Shown here one piece after another: positions 1-5,088 of a DNA stretch of 7,060 bases. How positions within the stretch are numbered: position 1 is the stretch's first letter; the number at the start of each line of letters is the position of its first letter. This DNA comes from M3007 sp044350415 (GTDB lineage Bacteria > Bacteroidota > Bacteroidia > Chitinophagales > Saprospiraceae), in NCBI GenBank assembly GCA_044350415.1, contig JBILHQ010000272.1, positions 1 through 7,060 on the forward strand. Reading direction: 5' to 3'. The translations under genes were made by a program, and so were the position numbers. A model generated the notes under the pieces. It was not told where the DNA came from and made no database searches. It was given only the letters and a program-made list of their open reading frames with translations.

Positions 1-358
1 TATCATCAGAAGGCGGATTTTTACGCTCATACAAATAAGCCCCCAACATGCCCAATCCTCCAAAAATAGCAATCAAGGCAAAAAAGATACCCGTCCGCTC
101 CACTCGTTCCATGCCAAAAGTTTTGCTGATCAGGAGGGCGAGTAATAAACCAATACCTGCACCGACAAACATCAAAGAATTTTTCAGGGTCTGAGAAGGA
201 TCCGCATGGCGACGGCGGCGGCGCATACTGGAAGGATCCATCCCGCGCTCGAGCATGGCCATGTTTTCTTTATTTTCAAGATAACGCATTCCCCAAACCA
301 TCAAAAAAGCGCCAAGTCCAAGAACAATCGGAATGAATACTGCAATTACACTTTCCAT
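1..358 (-). CDS. DUF6249-like small membrane protein (partial, C-terminus off the window)
   Basis: The frame is open from the ATG at 356-358 to the left edge, giving 119 residues without a stop. Three hydrophobic segments are visible: about residues 4-23 (IAVFIPIVLGLGAFLMVWGM), 61-78 and 90-110. Between the first and second lies a cytoplasmic-type stretch with the motif ENMAMLERGMDP (31-42) followed by an arginine cluster RRRRR (46-50). A membrane anchor followed by an 'M-x-ERGMDP' motif and paired C-terminal helices is what I associate with the DUF6249 family of Bacteroidota, which is often encoded near ECF sigma factors; no sigma factor gene is in view here. Family members are about this long, so only a few residues are probably missing. 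The gene lies 81 bp downstream of the ctlX-like gene on the same strand and may be read from the same transcript. Its biochemical role is unknown. The start is the only plausible ATG and no Shine-Dalgarno is visible. Confidence 0.75.
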   Translation of the reverse strand, partial: MESVIAVFIPIVLGLGAFLMVWGMRYLENKENMAMLERGMDPSSMRRRRRHADPSQTLKNSLMFVGAGIGLLLALLISKTFGMERVERTGIFFALIAIFGGLGMLGAYLYERKNPPSDD

Positions 359-376
359 CGTAGTTATTAATTTTTA

Positions 377-403
377 AATAAGTGAATATTGATAATAAGT
401 GAA
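377..403. repeat. Short direct repeat AATAAGTGAA, two copies
   Basis: The 10-mer AATAAGTGAA occurs at 377-386 and again at 394-403, a 17-bp period, in the AT-rich gap between the ctlX-like gene and the DUF6249 gene. It could be chance in AT-rich DNA or a binding site before the DUF6249 gene; nothing else in the gap resembles a terminator or a clear promoter. Confidence 0.3.
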
Positions 404-439
404 GTGTTAAGATCTAGGACACCCTTACTTAAAACCAGG

Positions 440-1372
440 TTACACTTTTGGTAAAAAAATTTCGGCCATCATACACCGGGCACTACCGCCGCCATATGTT
501 TCTATGGTTTTAATATCGCTATACAACAATTGGGTGTAGGTTTTCAGGGTAGCCACCTGATTGGCAGTAAGGGCTCTATATGCCTGCTCCGACATCACCA
601 GAATACGATCACCTTTTACATTTTGCACCTGTAGCATATTGCCGGCAAACGTATTCATCTGTTCCAGAGAAATGTCGACGATGGCTTTGCCCGTCCGCGC
701 AAAAATCGCCTCCAGCATCGCTCGTTCCTGCGCATCCCGAACAGAATCCAGGCAAATCACTACAAAGGTTTCGCCCAGTGCCATCATTACATTGGTATGA
801 TAGATATCCTGGCCATGGCCATCCACCGAATGAAAAACCACTTTTTGGTAACCTAATAGCCGACAAAGTTGTTCCAGCAAACCCACATCCGTCCGCGGAC
901 TCAAACAGGCGTATGCCAGACGGTGTTCATGGTCAAAAATAATACTGCCGGTTCCTTCCAGAAAAACAGCCACTGCCTCACTGGCTTCCAAATGTTCCCG
1001 ATTGCCCGACTGCGTAAATCCCGCATCCAGTACCTTTTGAATAATTGCTTCACGACGTTCCAGTCGCCGTGTGGAAGCAAACATCGGATAAGTTATAATA
1101 TGTCCTTCCTGGTGAAAGGTGACCCAGTTATTGGGAAAAACGGCATCGGGTTTCACTGGCGAAGCACTATCCTCCGCGACAATGACATCGACGCCGGCAG
1201 CGCGCAAAGTGGCAACAAATCGATCAAATTCAATCAACGCATTCCGGCGTATTTCTTCCCCGGAAAGCAATTGGTCCCGGCTTTGAAAGGCATTGTTCTC
1301 CGCAGTTTCAGCATTAAAACCAAAATTGGCTGGCCGAACCATTAAAAGATGTGGGGTAGTTTGTTGACGCAT
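440..1372 (-). CDS. ctlX: CtlX-like citrulline/arginine-type hydrolase (guanidino-modifying enzyme superfamily)
   Basis: This 310-residue protein has the complete catalytic pattern of the amidinotransferase / arginine deiminase / DDAH fold. The substrate-binding acidic motif is PDAVFPNNW (75-83, D76), the catalytic glutamate lies in FLEGTGS (137-143, E139), the catalytic histidine in IYHTNVMM (190-197, H192) and the nucleophilic cysteine in GGGSARCMMAEIF (294-306, C300). Length and these motif forms match the CtlX family (citrulline ureidase of Francisella, annotated as citrulline utilization hydrolase), which splits citrulline to ornithine, CO2 and ammonia. Because arginine deiminase-like and dimethylarginine hydrolase-like members share the residues, substrate is inferred, not shown. 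The enzyme should be cytosolic; no signal peptide is seen. It starts 30 bp after the stop of the MoxR ATPase, so the two are probably cotranscribed. The ATG at 1370-1372 directly follows a run of A residues on the coding strand and there is no Shine-Dalgarno. No ornithine or arginine pathway gene lies nearby. Confidence 0.85.
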   Translation of the reverse strand: MRQQTTPHLLMVRPANFGFNAETAENNAFQSRDQLLSGEEIRRNALIEFDRFVATLRAAGVDVIVAEDSASPVKPDAVFPNNWVTFHQEGHIITYPMFASTRRLERREAIIQKVLDAGFTQSGNREHLEASEAVAVFLEGTGSIIFDHEHRLAYACLSPRTDVGLLEQLCRLLGYQKVVFHSVDGHGQDIYHTNVMMALGETFVVICLDSVRDAQERAMLEAIFARTGKAIVDISLEQMNTFAGNMLQVQNVKGDRILVMSEQAYRALTANQVATLKTYTQLLYSDIKTIETYGGGSARCMMAEIFLPKV

Positions 1373-1380
1373 TTTTTTTA

Positions 1381-1406
1381 GTTATGAGTTATGAGTTATG
1401 AGTTAT
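1381..1406. repeat. Tandem heptamer repeat (GTTATGA, about 3.7 copies)
   Basis: GTTATGA occurs three times in direct tandem (1381-1387, 1388-1394, 1395-1401) followed by a partial copy GTTAT (1402-1406). The array fills most of the 30-bp space between the MoxR ATPase and the ctlX-like gene, and its right end supplies the ATPase stop codon (TAA on the minus strand, 1403-1405). Read on the coding strand the unit is CTCATAA. Similar units sit upstream of the same ATPase gene at 2495-2520. Short tandem arrays of this kind can change copy number by slippage, here changing the spacing between two cotranscribed genes. Confidence 0.85.
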
Positions 1407-2479
1407 AACTCCTTGCATGCACGATAAATATCCATCCAGTCAGCCCGTCTTTTCACGACTGTATCTAAGTATTCATGCCAGATGACAGCATCCTGCACGG
1501 GGTCTTTGACGACTGCTCCGGTAATTCCTGCCGCCAGATCTTCGGCGGTGAGTCGGCCATCGCCGAAATGAACAGCCAATGCCATGCCGCTGTTCATCAC
1601 CGAAATCGCTTCTGCCGTACTCATGGGACTTCCCGGCGATTTGATTTTGGCTTTGCCATCGGCAGTGACGCCGTTGCGAAGTTCCCTGAAAATGGTGACT
1701 ACCCGGTGGATTTCGGCAAGCAGATTCTTGTCGACCGGCATTTCCAACCGCTGGTTATCTTCACTTATTCGCTGTTGAACAATGGCTACTTCTTCTTCCT
1801 GAGTAGCTGGAGTGGGCAAAATGACCGTATTAAAACGCCTTTTCAATGCACCGGAGAGCTCATTCACCCCTTTATCGCGGTTATTGGCGGTAGCGATAAC
1901 ATTAAATCCTTCTATAGCTTGTACCTGAATACTAAGTTCGGGTACTGGCATCAGTTTTTCTGAAAGAATGGTGATAAGCGCATCCTGAACATCTGAGCTC
2001 ATCCGGGTGAGCTCTTCGATACGGCAGATTTTTCCGGTGCGCATTGCCGTGAGCATGGGCGTAACCACCAGCGATGCTTCAGAAGGACCTTCGGCAATGA
2101 GGCGGGCATAATTCCAACCATAACGGATTGTCTCCTCCCCTGCCCCGGCCGTACCTTGAATAAGCAAAGTGGAATTGCCACTAACCGCCGCAGAAATATG
2201 TTCCGACACCCACGATTTGGCTGTTCCGGGTAATCCATAAAGCAATAAAGCACGGTCAGTCACCAAAGTGGCAACTGCAATTTCCATTAACCTGCGGCTG
2301 CCGATATATTTGGGCATCACGACAAACTTGTTGGGCAGCGTACCGCCCACCAGATAAGTAACTACGGCCTGTGGCGACATCAACCAGTTTTCCGGCCGTT
2401 TGGCGTTATCACTTTTCCTGATTGCTGAAAGTTCTTCTGCGTAGCGATCCTCTGCGTAAGCGCGTATTATTTTGGACAT
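1403..2479 (-). CDS. MoxR-type AAA+ ATPase
   Basis: This 358-residue protein carries Walker A GLPGTAKS (82-89), a Walker B-position motif ICRIEE (151-156), sensor 1 in NVIATANN (193-200) and an arginine-finger region ALKRRFN (211-217). These identify a MoxR-type AAA+ ATPase, a cytosolic chaperone-like class that usually remodels a partner carrying a von Willebrand A domain. The Walker B aspartate position is glutamate (E155-E156), and the helix normally holding the sensor 2 'SPR' reads PMSTAEAISVM (285-295) without that arginine. The N-terminus (AEELSAIRKSDNAKRPENW, 14-32) and the segment LIQGTAGAGEETIRYGWNYA (106-125) match my memory of the subfamily found beside SWIM zinc-finger, DUF5682 and VWA proteins, in which an 'FEE' Walker B is normal; this subfamily call is from memory. 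None of those partners is adjacent: upstream is a divergent gene and downstream is ctlX. The start ATG at 2477-2479 has no Shine-Dalgarno. Confidence 0.85.
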   Translation of the reverse strand: MSKIIRAYAEDRYAEELSAIRKSDNAKRPENWLMSPQAVVTYLVGGTLPNKFVVMPKYIGSRRLMEIAVATLVTDRALLLYGLPGTAKSWVSEHISAAVSGNSTLLIQGTAGAGEETIRYGWNYARLIAEGPSEASLVVTPMLTAMRTGKICRIEELTRMSSDVQDALITILSEKLMPVPELSIQVQAIEGFNVIATANNRDKGVNELSGALKRRFNTVILPTPATQEEEVAIVQQRISEDNQRLEMPVDKNLLAEIHRVVTIFRELRNGVTADGKAKIKSPGSPMSTAEAISVMNSGMALAVHFGDGRLTAEDLAAGITGAVVKDPVQDAVIWHEYLDTVVKRRADWMDIYRACKEL

Positions 2480-2494
2480 GCATTGAATTTTAAG

Positions 2495-2520
2495 GTTATC
2501 AGTTAATTCGTTATCAGTTA
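2495..2520. repeat. Direct repeat GTTATCAGTTA, two copies with 15-bp period
   Basis: The 11-mer GTTATCAGTTA occurs at 2495-2505 and 2510-2520, separated by ATTC, 16 bp upstream of the ATPase start codon. Each copy contains GTTATCA, one base different from the GTTATGA heptamer that follows the ATPase stop codon, so the gene is flanked on both sides by units of one short-repeat family in the same orientation. Possible readings are a dispersed intergenic repeat or a tandem regulator site. Confidence 0.7.
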
Positions 2521-2597
2521 CCCGTCATAGATAGCATTACAACAATTTACCAGCCATTACACCCTATTAAAATACCCGGGGTACAATCTACGACTTT

Positions 2598-2619
2598 TAA
2601 CTGATCAATGGATAACTGG
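2598..2619. repeat. Degenerate inverted copy of the GTTATCAGTTA repeat
   Basis: TAACTGATC followed by GATAACTGG (2598-2606 and 2611-2619) is the reverse-complement form of the units at 2495-2520. The first half shares eight consecutive bases (TAACTGAT) with their complement and the second half carries GATAAC. Together with the direct copies it could form an imperfect stem with a long loop, which may be fortuitous. Confidence 0.4.
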
Positions 2620-2652
2620 CACCGATCAAATAATGAACCCGCAAAGTCCGCA

Positions 2653-2681
2653 GAATTATTTTAAACAACAAAAAATAATTC
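2653..2681. repeat. AT-rich inverted repeat, 10-bp arms, 9-nt loop
   Basis: GAATTATTTT (2653-2662) is exactly complementary to AAAATAATTC (2672-2681), with a 9-nt A-rich spacer. The centre is about 110 bp upstream of the Fe-S protein start. The arms are long enough to be a repressor site or an RNA hairpin, but the AT-rich composition makes chance occurrence easier and no regulator gene is nearby. Confidence 0.5.
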
Positions 2682-2776
2682 ACGCAACGGAAAAAACAGT
2701 GGTCATTTTCAAAACTCACCATACCTTTCAGCGAATTTTCACTGCGCTTTTACGCTCACCTCACTTCTAAAAAAAC

Positions 2777-3562
2777 ATGTTAGCAAAAACATACGCTGAA
2801 TATCAATCCGAAGGCCGCACGCCAGAAATCCTGTTTTGGGTCGGATGCGCAGGCAGTTTTGATGCGCGGGCGCAAAAAGTAACCCGTGCATTGTGTGAAA
2901 TCCTGAACCATGCAGAAGTGCAATTCGCTATTCTCGGACAAGAGGAAAAATGCACAGGAGATCCTGCCCGGCGCGCCGGCAATGAGTTTCTCTTTCAAAT
3001 GACAGCCCTGGCCAATATAGACACGCTCAATATGTATGGCGTACAAAAAATAGTGACCGCTTGTCCGCACTGTTTTAATATGCTGAAAAATGAATATCCC
3101 GAGCTGGGTGGCAATTACGAAGTGGTACATCACACCCAATTGCTCCATGAACTCATCCAACAGGGCAGGCTAAAAATAAAAGAGGGCGGGGATTTTAAAG
3201 GACAACGGATTACCTACCATGATTCCTGTTACCTTGGCCGCGCCAACGGCGTATATGAAGCACCACGTGCGCTGCTCGAAGCCCTTGATGTAGACTTAGT
3301 GGAAATGAAACGCTCCAGAAAAAACGGTCTTTGCTGCGGCGCTGGTGGCGCTCAAATGTGGAAAGAAGACGAACCCGGCGACAAACGGATCAATATCGAG
3401 CGGGTGGAAGAAGCGCTCGGCACCAACCCCACCGCCATTGCCGCCAATTGCCCATTTTGTATCACGATGCTGCAGGATGGCCTGAAGGCAAAAGAAAAAA
3501 ATGAACAGGTAATGGTGTATGATCTTTCTGAAATGATTTTGAACAGGCTTGTTGTGGAGTGA
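2777..3562 (+). CDS. Two-CCG-domain (Fe-S)-binding protein, HdrB/GlpC-type
   Basis: This 261-residue protein has two cysteine-rich CCG-type modules. The first runs from C24 (VGCAGSF) through C59 (EEKCTGDPARRAGNE) to CPHC (C96, C99). The second runs from C151 (YHDSCYLGR) through the C186-C187 pair (CCGAGGAQMW) to CPFC (C225, C228). This is the pattern of heterodisulfide reductase subunit B and of the C-terminal parts of GlpC and LldE, where the cysteines bind a non-cubane or [4Fe-4S] cluster used in electron transfer. The first module has a single cysteine (KCTGD) in place of a CC pair. In Bacteroidota I recall such about 260-residue proteins following a larger membrane-linked 4Fe-4S dicluster protein; no such partner is upstream here, only the intergenic region and a divergent ATPase. 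It should be cytosolic or peripheral to the membrane; no signal or transmembrane segment is seen. The ATG at 2777 follows an A-rich tract with no Shine-Dalgarno. Its substrate is unknown. Confidence 0.85.
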   Translation: MLAKTYAEYQSEGRTPEILFWVGCAGSFDARAQKVTRALCEILNHAEVQFAILGQEEKCTGDPARRAGNEFLFQMTALANIDTLNMYGVQKIVTACPHCFNMLKNEYPELGGNYEVVHHTQLLHELIQQGRLKIKEGGDFKGQRITYHDSCYLGRANGVYEAPRALLEALDVDLVEMKRSRKNGLCCGAGGAQMWKEDEPGDKRINIERVEEALGTNPTAIAANCPFCITMLQDGLKAKEKNEQVMVYDLSEMILNRLVVE

Positions 3563-3575
3563 GTGCCCGAGCAAT

Positions 3576-3590
3576 AAAATGAACCATTTT
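3576..3590. repeat. Small inverted repeat AAAATG-aac-CATTTT
   Basis: A perfect 6-bp stem with a 3-nt loop starts 13 bp after the stop codon of the Fe-S protein gene. It is AT-rich and has no following T-run, so it is at most a weak transcript-end structure. Confidence 0.3.
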
Positions 3591-3615
3591 GACGACACCC
3601 CCCTTTAAGCACGTC

Positions 3616-3649
3616 GGAGGTTATCAGAAAACCTTCCCCCCCCTTTTTT
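3616..3649 (+). terminator. Possible hairpin terminator with C8-T6 tract
   Basis: GGAGGTT (3616-3622) can pair with AACCTTCC (3630-3637) apart from one bulged T, leaving a 7-nt loop. The stem is followed by a run of C (3636-3643, partly in the stem) and six T (3644-3649). The T-run and stem resemble an intrinsic terminator for the Fe-S protein gene, but the intervening C residues and the bulge are atypical. The structure lies 12 bp before the next start codon, so it could instead act as a leader hairpin of the CoA-binding protein gene. Confidence 0.35.
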
Positions 3650-3661
3650 GTTCCACTCCTC

Positions 3662-4030
3662 ATGGAAAATATAAAAAAGACGCTGGTGATGGGGGCCTCG
3701 CCCAATCCTGAGCGCTATTCCTGGAAAGCAGTAACCGCATTGCGCCGGCATCAACAGCAAGTGGTGGCAGTGGGAAACCGGGCAGGTATGATCAACGATG
3801 TAATCATCCATACAAATTTGCCCGCAGTCAAAGACATTGATACCATAACCCTCTACATGAATGCCCACCGACAAGAGGCATTTTATGACTATTTGCTGGG
3901 ACTGTCCCCTAAACGATTGATATTCAATCCCGGCGCAGAGAATAGCGAATTAAAAGCCCTGGCTCAGGAAAGAGGCATCGAAACGGTGGAAGGTTGTACT
4001 TTAGTAATGTTGTCGATCGGCAATTATTAA
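3662..4030 (+). CDS. CoA-binding (Rossmann-fold) protein, YccU-like
   Basis: This 122-residue protein is a single CoA_binding_2-type Rossmann domain. The N-terminal strand and nucleotide loop read TLVMGASPNPERYSWKAV (7-24), with GASPNP at 11-16. A later motif is FNPGAENSEL (88-97), and the conserved C-terminal cysteine lies in VEGCTLVML (109-117, C112). Length and motifs match the short stand-alone family that includes E. coli YccU, related to the CoA-ligand-binding domain of succinyl-CoA synthetase. The family binds CoA or another nucleotide and its physiological role is unsettled. No signal peptide or membrane segment is visible. Stop codon and the next start are 11 bp apart, so it is probably cotranscribed with the radical SAM gene. 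The start codon follows a C/T-rich tract rather than an A-rich one, unlike the other genes here, and a homopolymer C8-T6 tract sits 13-26 bp upstream. Confidence 0.85.
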   Translation: MENIKKTLVMGASPNPERYSWKAVTALRRHQQQVVAVGNRAGMINDVIIHTNLPAVKDIDTITLYMNAHRQEAFYDYLLGLSPKRLIFNPGAENSELKALAQERGIETVEGCTLVMLSIGNY

Positions 4031-4041
4031 CCTTATTAAGC

Positions 4042-5064
4042 ATGTTACCCAAAATAAATGATAGTCGCCGGTTCGCCTCCAAATTGACCATTCTCCGGCT
4101 GGTAAATGCAGGACTGGTTTTTTCCTCCTACTATGTTACCCGCTTTTTGAAGCGCCCGGTTCAATGGGGAACACCGATTACGATTAGTATTGAACCTACT
4201 ACAGCCTGTAATCTTCGTTGTCCGGAATGTCCTTCCGGCCTGCGGTCCTTCACCAGGGATACGGGCAACTTGCGGGAGGATTTTTTCAAAAAAACTATAG
4301 ACGAGTTACATCGCCGTTTAGTTTGCCTGATCTTTTATTTTCAGGGGGAGCCTTATATCAATCCAAAATTCCTTGACATGGTGCGCTACGCGCATGAGAA
4401 AGGGCTATATACCATTACCAGTACAAACGGTCATTTCCTGAACGATGAGAATGCCCGAAAAACGGTGGAAAGCGGCCTCGACAGGCTCGTCATTAGCGTG
4501 GATGGCACCACCCAGGAAACATACGAACAATATCGTATTGGAGGCAATCTGGACAACGTGCTGGCAGGAGCACGCAACATCGTAAAATGGAAAAAGCAAT
4601 TGGGTAAAAACCATCCCCATGTGATCTTTCAGTTTTTGGTGGTGCGCCCAAATGAGCACCAAATCCCCGAAATTTACCGGCTCGCTAAGGAAATTGGCAT
4701 TAACGAAGTAAAACTCAAATCAGCACAAGTTTACAATTATGAGCGCGGCAATCCTTTAATTCCCACGCAGTCCCGTTATGCCCGCTACCGCGACAATGGC
4801 GATGGTACCTGGTCGGTAAAACATACCCTGGCTAATCATTGCTGGAAACTTTGGCATGCTTGCGTTATCACTTGGGATGGTATCGTAGTCCCTTGCTGCT
4901 TCGACAAAGATGCGGAACACCGTCTGGGCGATCTTCGCCAAACCTCCTTTAAAGCATTGTGGCATGGAGCAGCTTATCAGGCATTCAGAAAATCCATTTT
5001 GGTCGGGCGCGATCAGATTGATATTTGCACGAATTGCACAGAGGGATGCTCGCCATACCGCTAG
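4042..5064 (+). CDS. Radical SAM/SPASM domain protein
   Basis: With the ATG at 4042 the product is 340 residues. The radical SAM [4Fe-4S] motif CNLRCPEC (C56, C60, C63) sits in ISIEPTTACNLRCPECPSG (48-66), and a GGEP-like SAM-contact motif reads QGEP (101-104). A SPASM-type C-terminal region supplies further cysteines, C267, C274, C285-C286, C329, C332 and C336, enough for auxiliary clusters. Such enzymes cleave S-adenosylmethionine to start radical chemistry, often on peptides or protein side chains, but the substrate here is unknown. The sequence FLKRPVQWGTPITISIEPTT (36-55) looks like a widespread Bacteroidota subfamily that I know only by domain name. An upstream in-frame ATG at 3994 would overlap the CoA-binding gene by 37 bp and add an unlikely N-terminus, so I chose 4042, 11 bp after that gene's stop. 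The SpaB_C-like gene converges on its 3' end. Confidence 0.88.
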   Translation: MLPKINDSRRFASKLTILRLVNAGLVFSSYYVTRFLKRPVQWGTPITISIEPTTACNLRCPECPSGLRSFTRDTGNLREDFFKKTIDELHRRLVCLIFYFQGEPYINPKFLDMVRYAHEKGLYTITSTNGHFLNDENARKTVESGLDRLVISVDGTTQETYEQYRIGGNLDNVLAGARNIVKWKKQLGKNHPHVIFQFLVVRPNEHQIPEIYRLAKEIGINEVKLKSAQVYNYERGNPLIPTQSRYARYRDNGDGTWSVKHTLANHCWKLWHACVITWDGIVVPCCFDKDAEHRLGDLRQTSFKALWHGAAYQAFRKSILVGRDQIDICTNCTEGCSPYR

Positions 5065-5088
5065 GTGCGCGGACTTAAGTCCGCGCGC
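5065..5088. repeat. Perfect 20-bp palindrome at a convergent gene junction; possible bidirectional terminator
   Basis: GCGCGGACTTAAGTCCGCGC (5067-5086) is its own reverse complement, extendable to 24 bases with one G-T mismatch. It begins 2 bp after the radical SAM stop codon and contains the stop codon of the convergent gene (TAA on the minus strand, 5075-5077) plus its last three codons. As RNA it folds into a GC-rich stem in either direction, which suits shared 3'-end formation or protection, but no T-run follows on either side. It resembles dispersed intergenic palindromes of Bacteroidota genomes, from memory. Confidence 0.8.

Larger units (their letters stand above)
2480..2776. other. 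Divergent intergenic region, 297 bp, no gene seen
   Basis: This gap separates the minus-strand ATPase from the plus-strand Fe-S protein and must hold promoters for both directions. It contains two direct copies of GTTATCAGTTA near the ATPase start, a degenerate inverted copy at 2598-2619 and an AT-rich inverted repeat at 2653-2681. The best plus-strand match to the Bacteroidota -7 element is TACCTTTC (2722-2729), 48 bp before the Fe-S protein start, but no TTTG lies at the -33 position, so I do not call it. I see no convincing small ORF, tRNA or riboswitch. Confidence 0.5.

Noticed and set aside
869..1345. 158-codon open frame on the plus strand opposite ctlX
   Set aside because: It lies wholly opposite a gene with intact catalytic motifs and its translation has no recognisable domain or plausible start context.
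1381..1406. CRISPR or attachment site interpretation of the heptamer array
   Set aside because: The units are 7 bp with no spacers, far too short for CRISPR, and no integrase or element boundary is visible.
1475..1963. 162-codon open frame on the plus strand opposite the ATPase
   Set aside because: It is antisense to the conserved ATPase core, with composition typical of a shadow frame.
2480..2776. tRNA, small RNA or riboswitch in the large intergenic region
   Set aside because: I could not find a cloverleaf, a conserved riboswitch core or a stem followed by a T-run; only short repeats are visible.
3994..4041. N-terminal extension of the radical SAM protein from an ATG at 3994
   Set aside because: It would overlap the CoA-binding gene, and the extra 16 residues are the other-frame reading of that gene's conserved C-terminus. 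The ATG at 4042 fits an operon spacing of 11 bp.
5065..5088. Certain assignment of the palindrome as an intrinsic terminator
   Set aside because: The stem is strong but neither side has the T-run expected of an intrinsic terminator, so it is listed as a repeat with possible terminator role.
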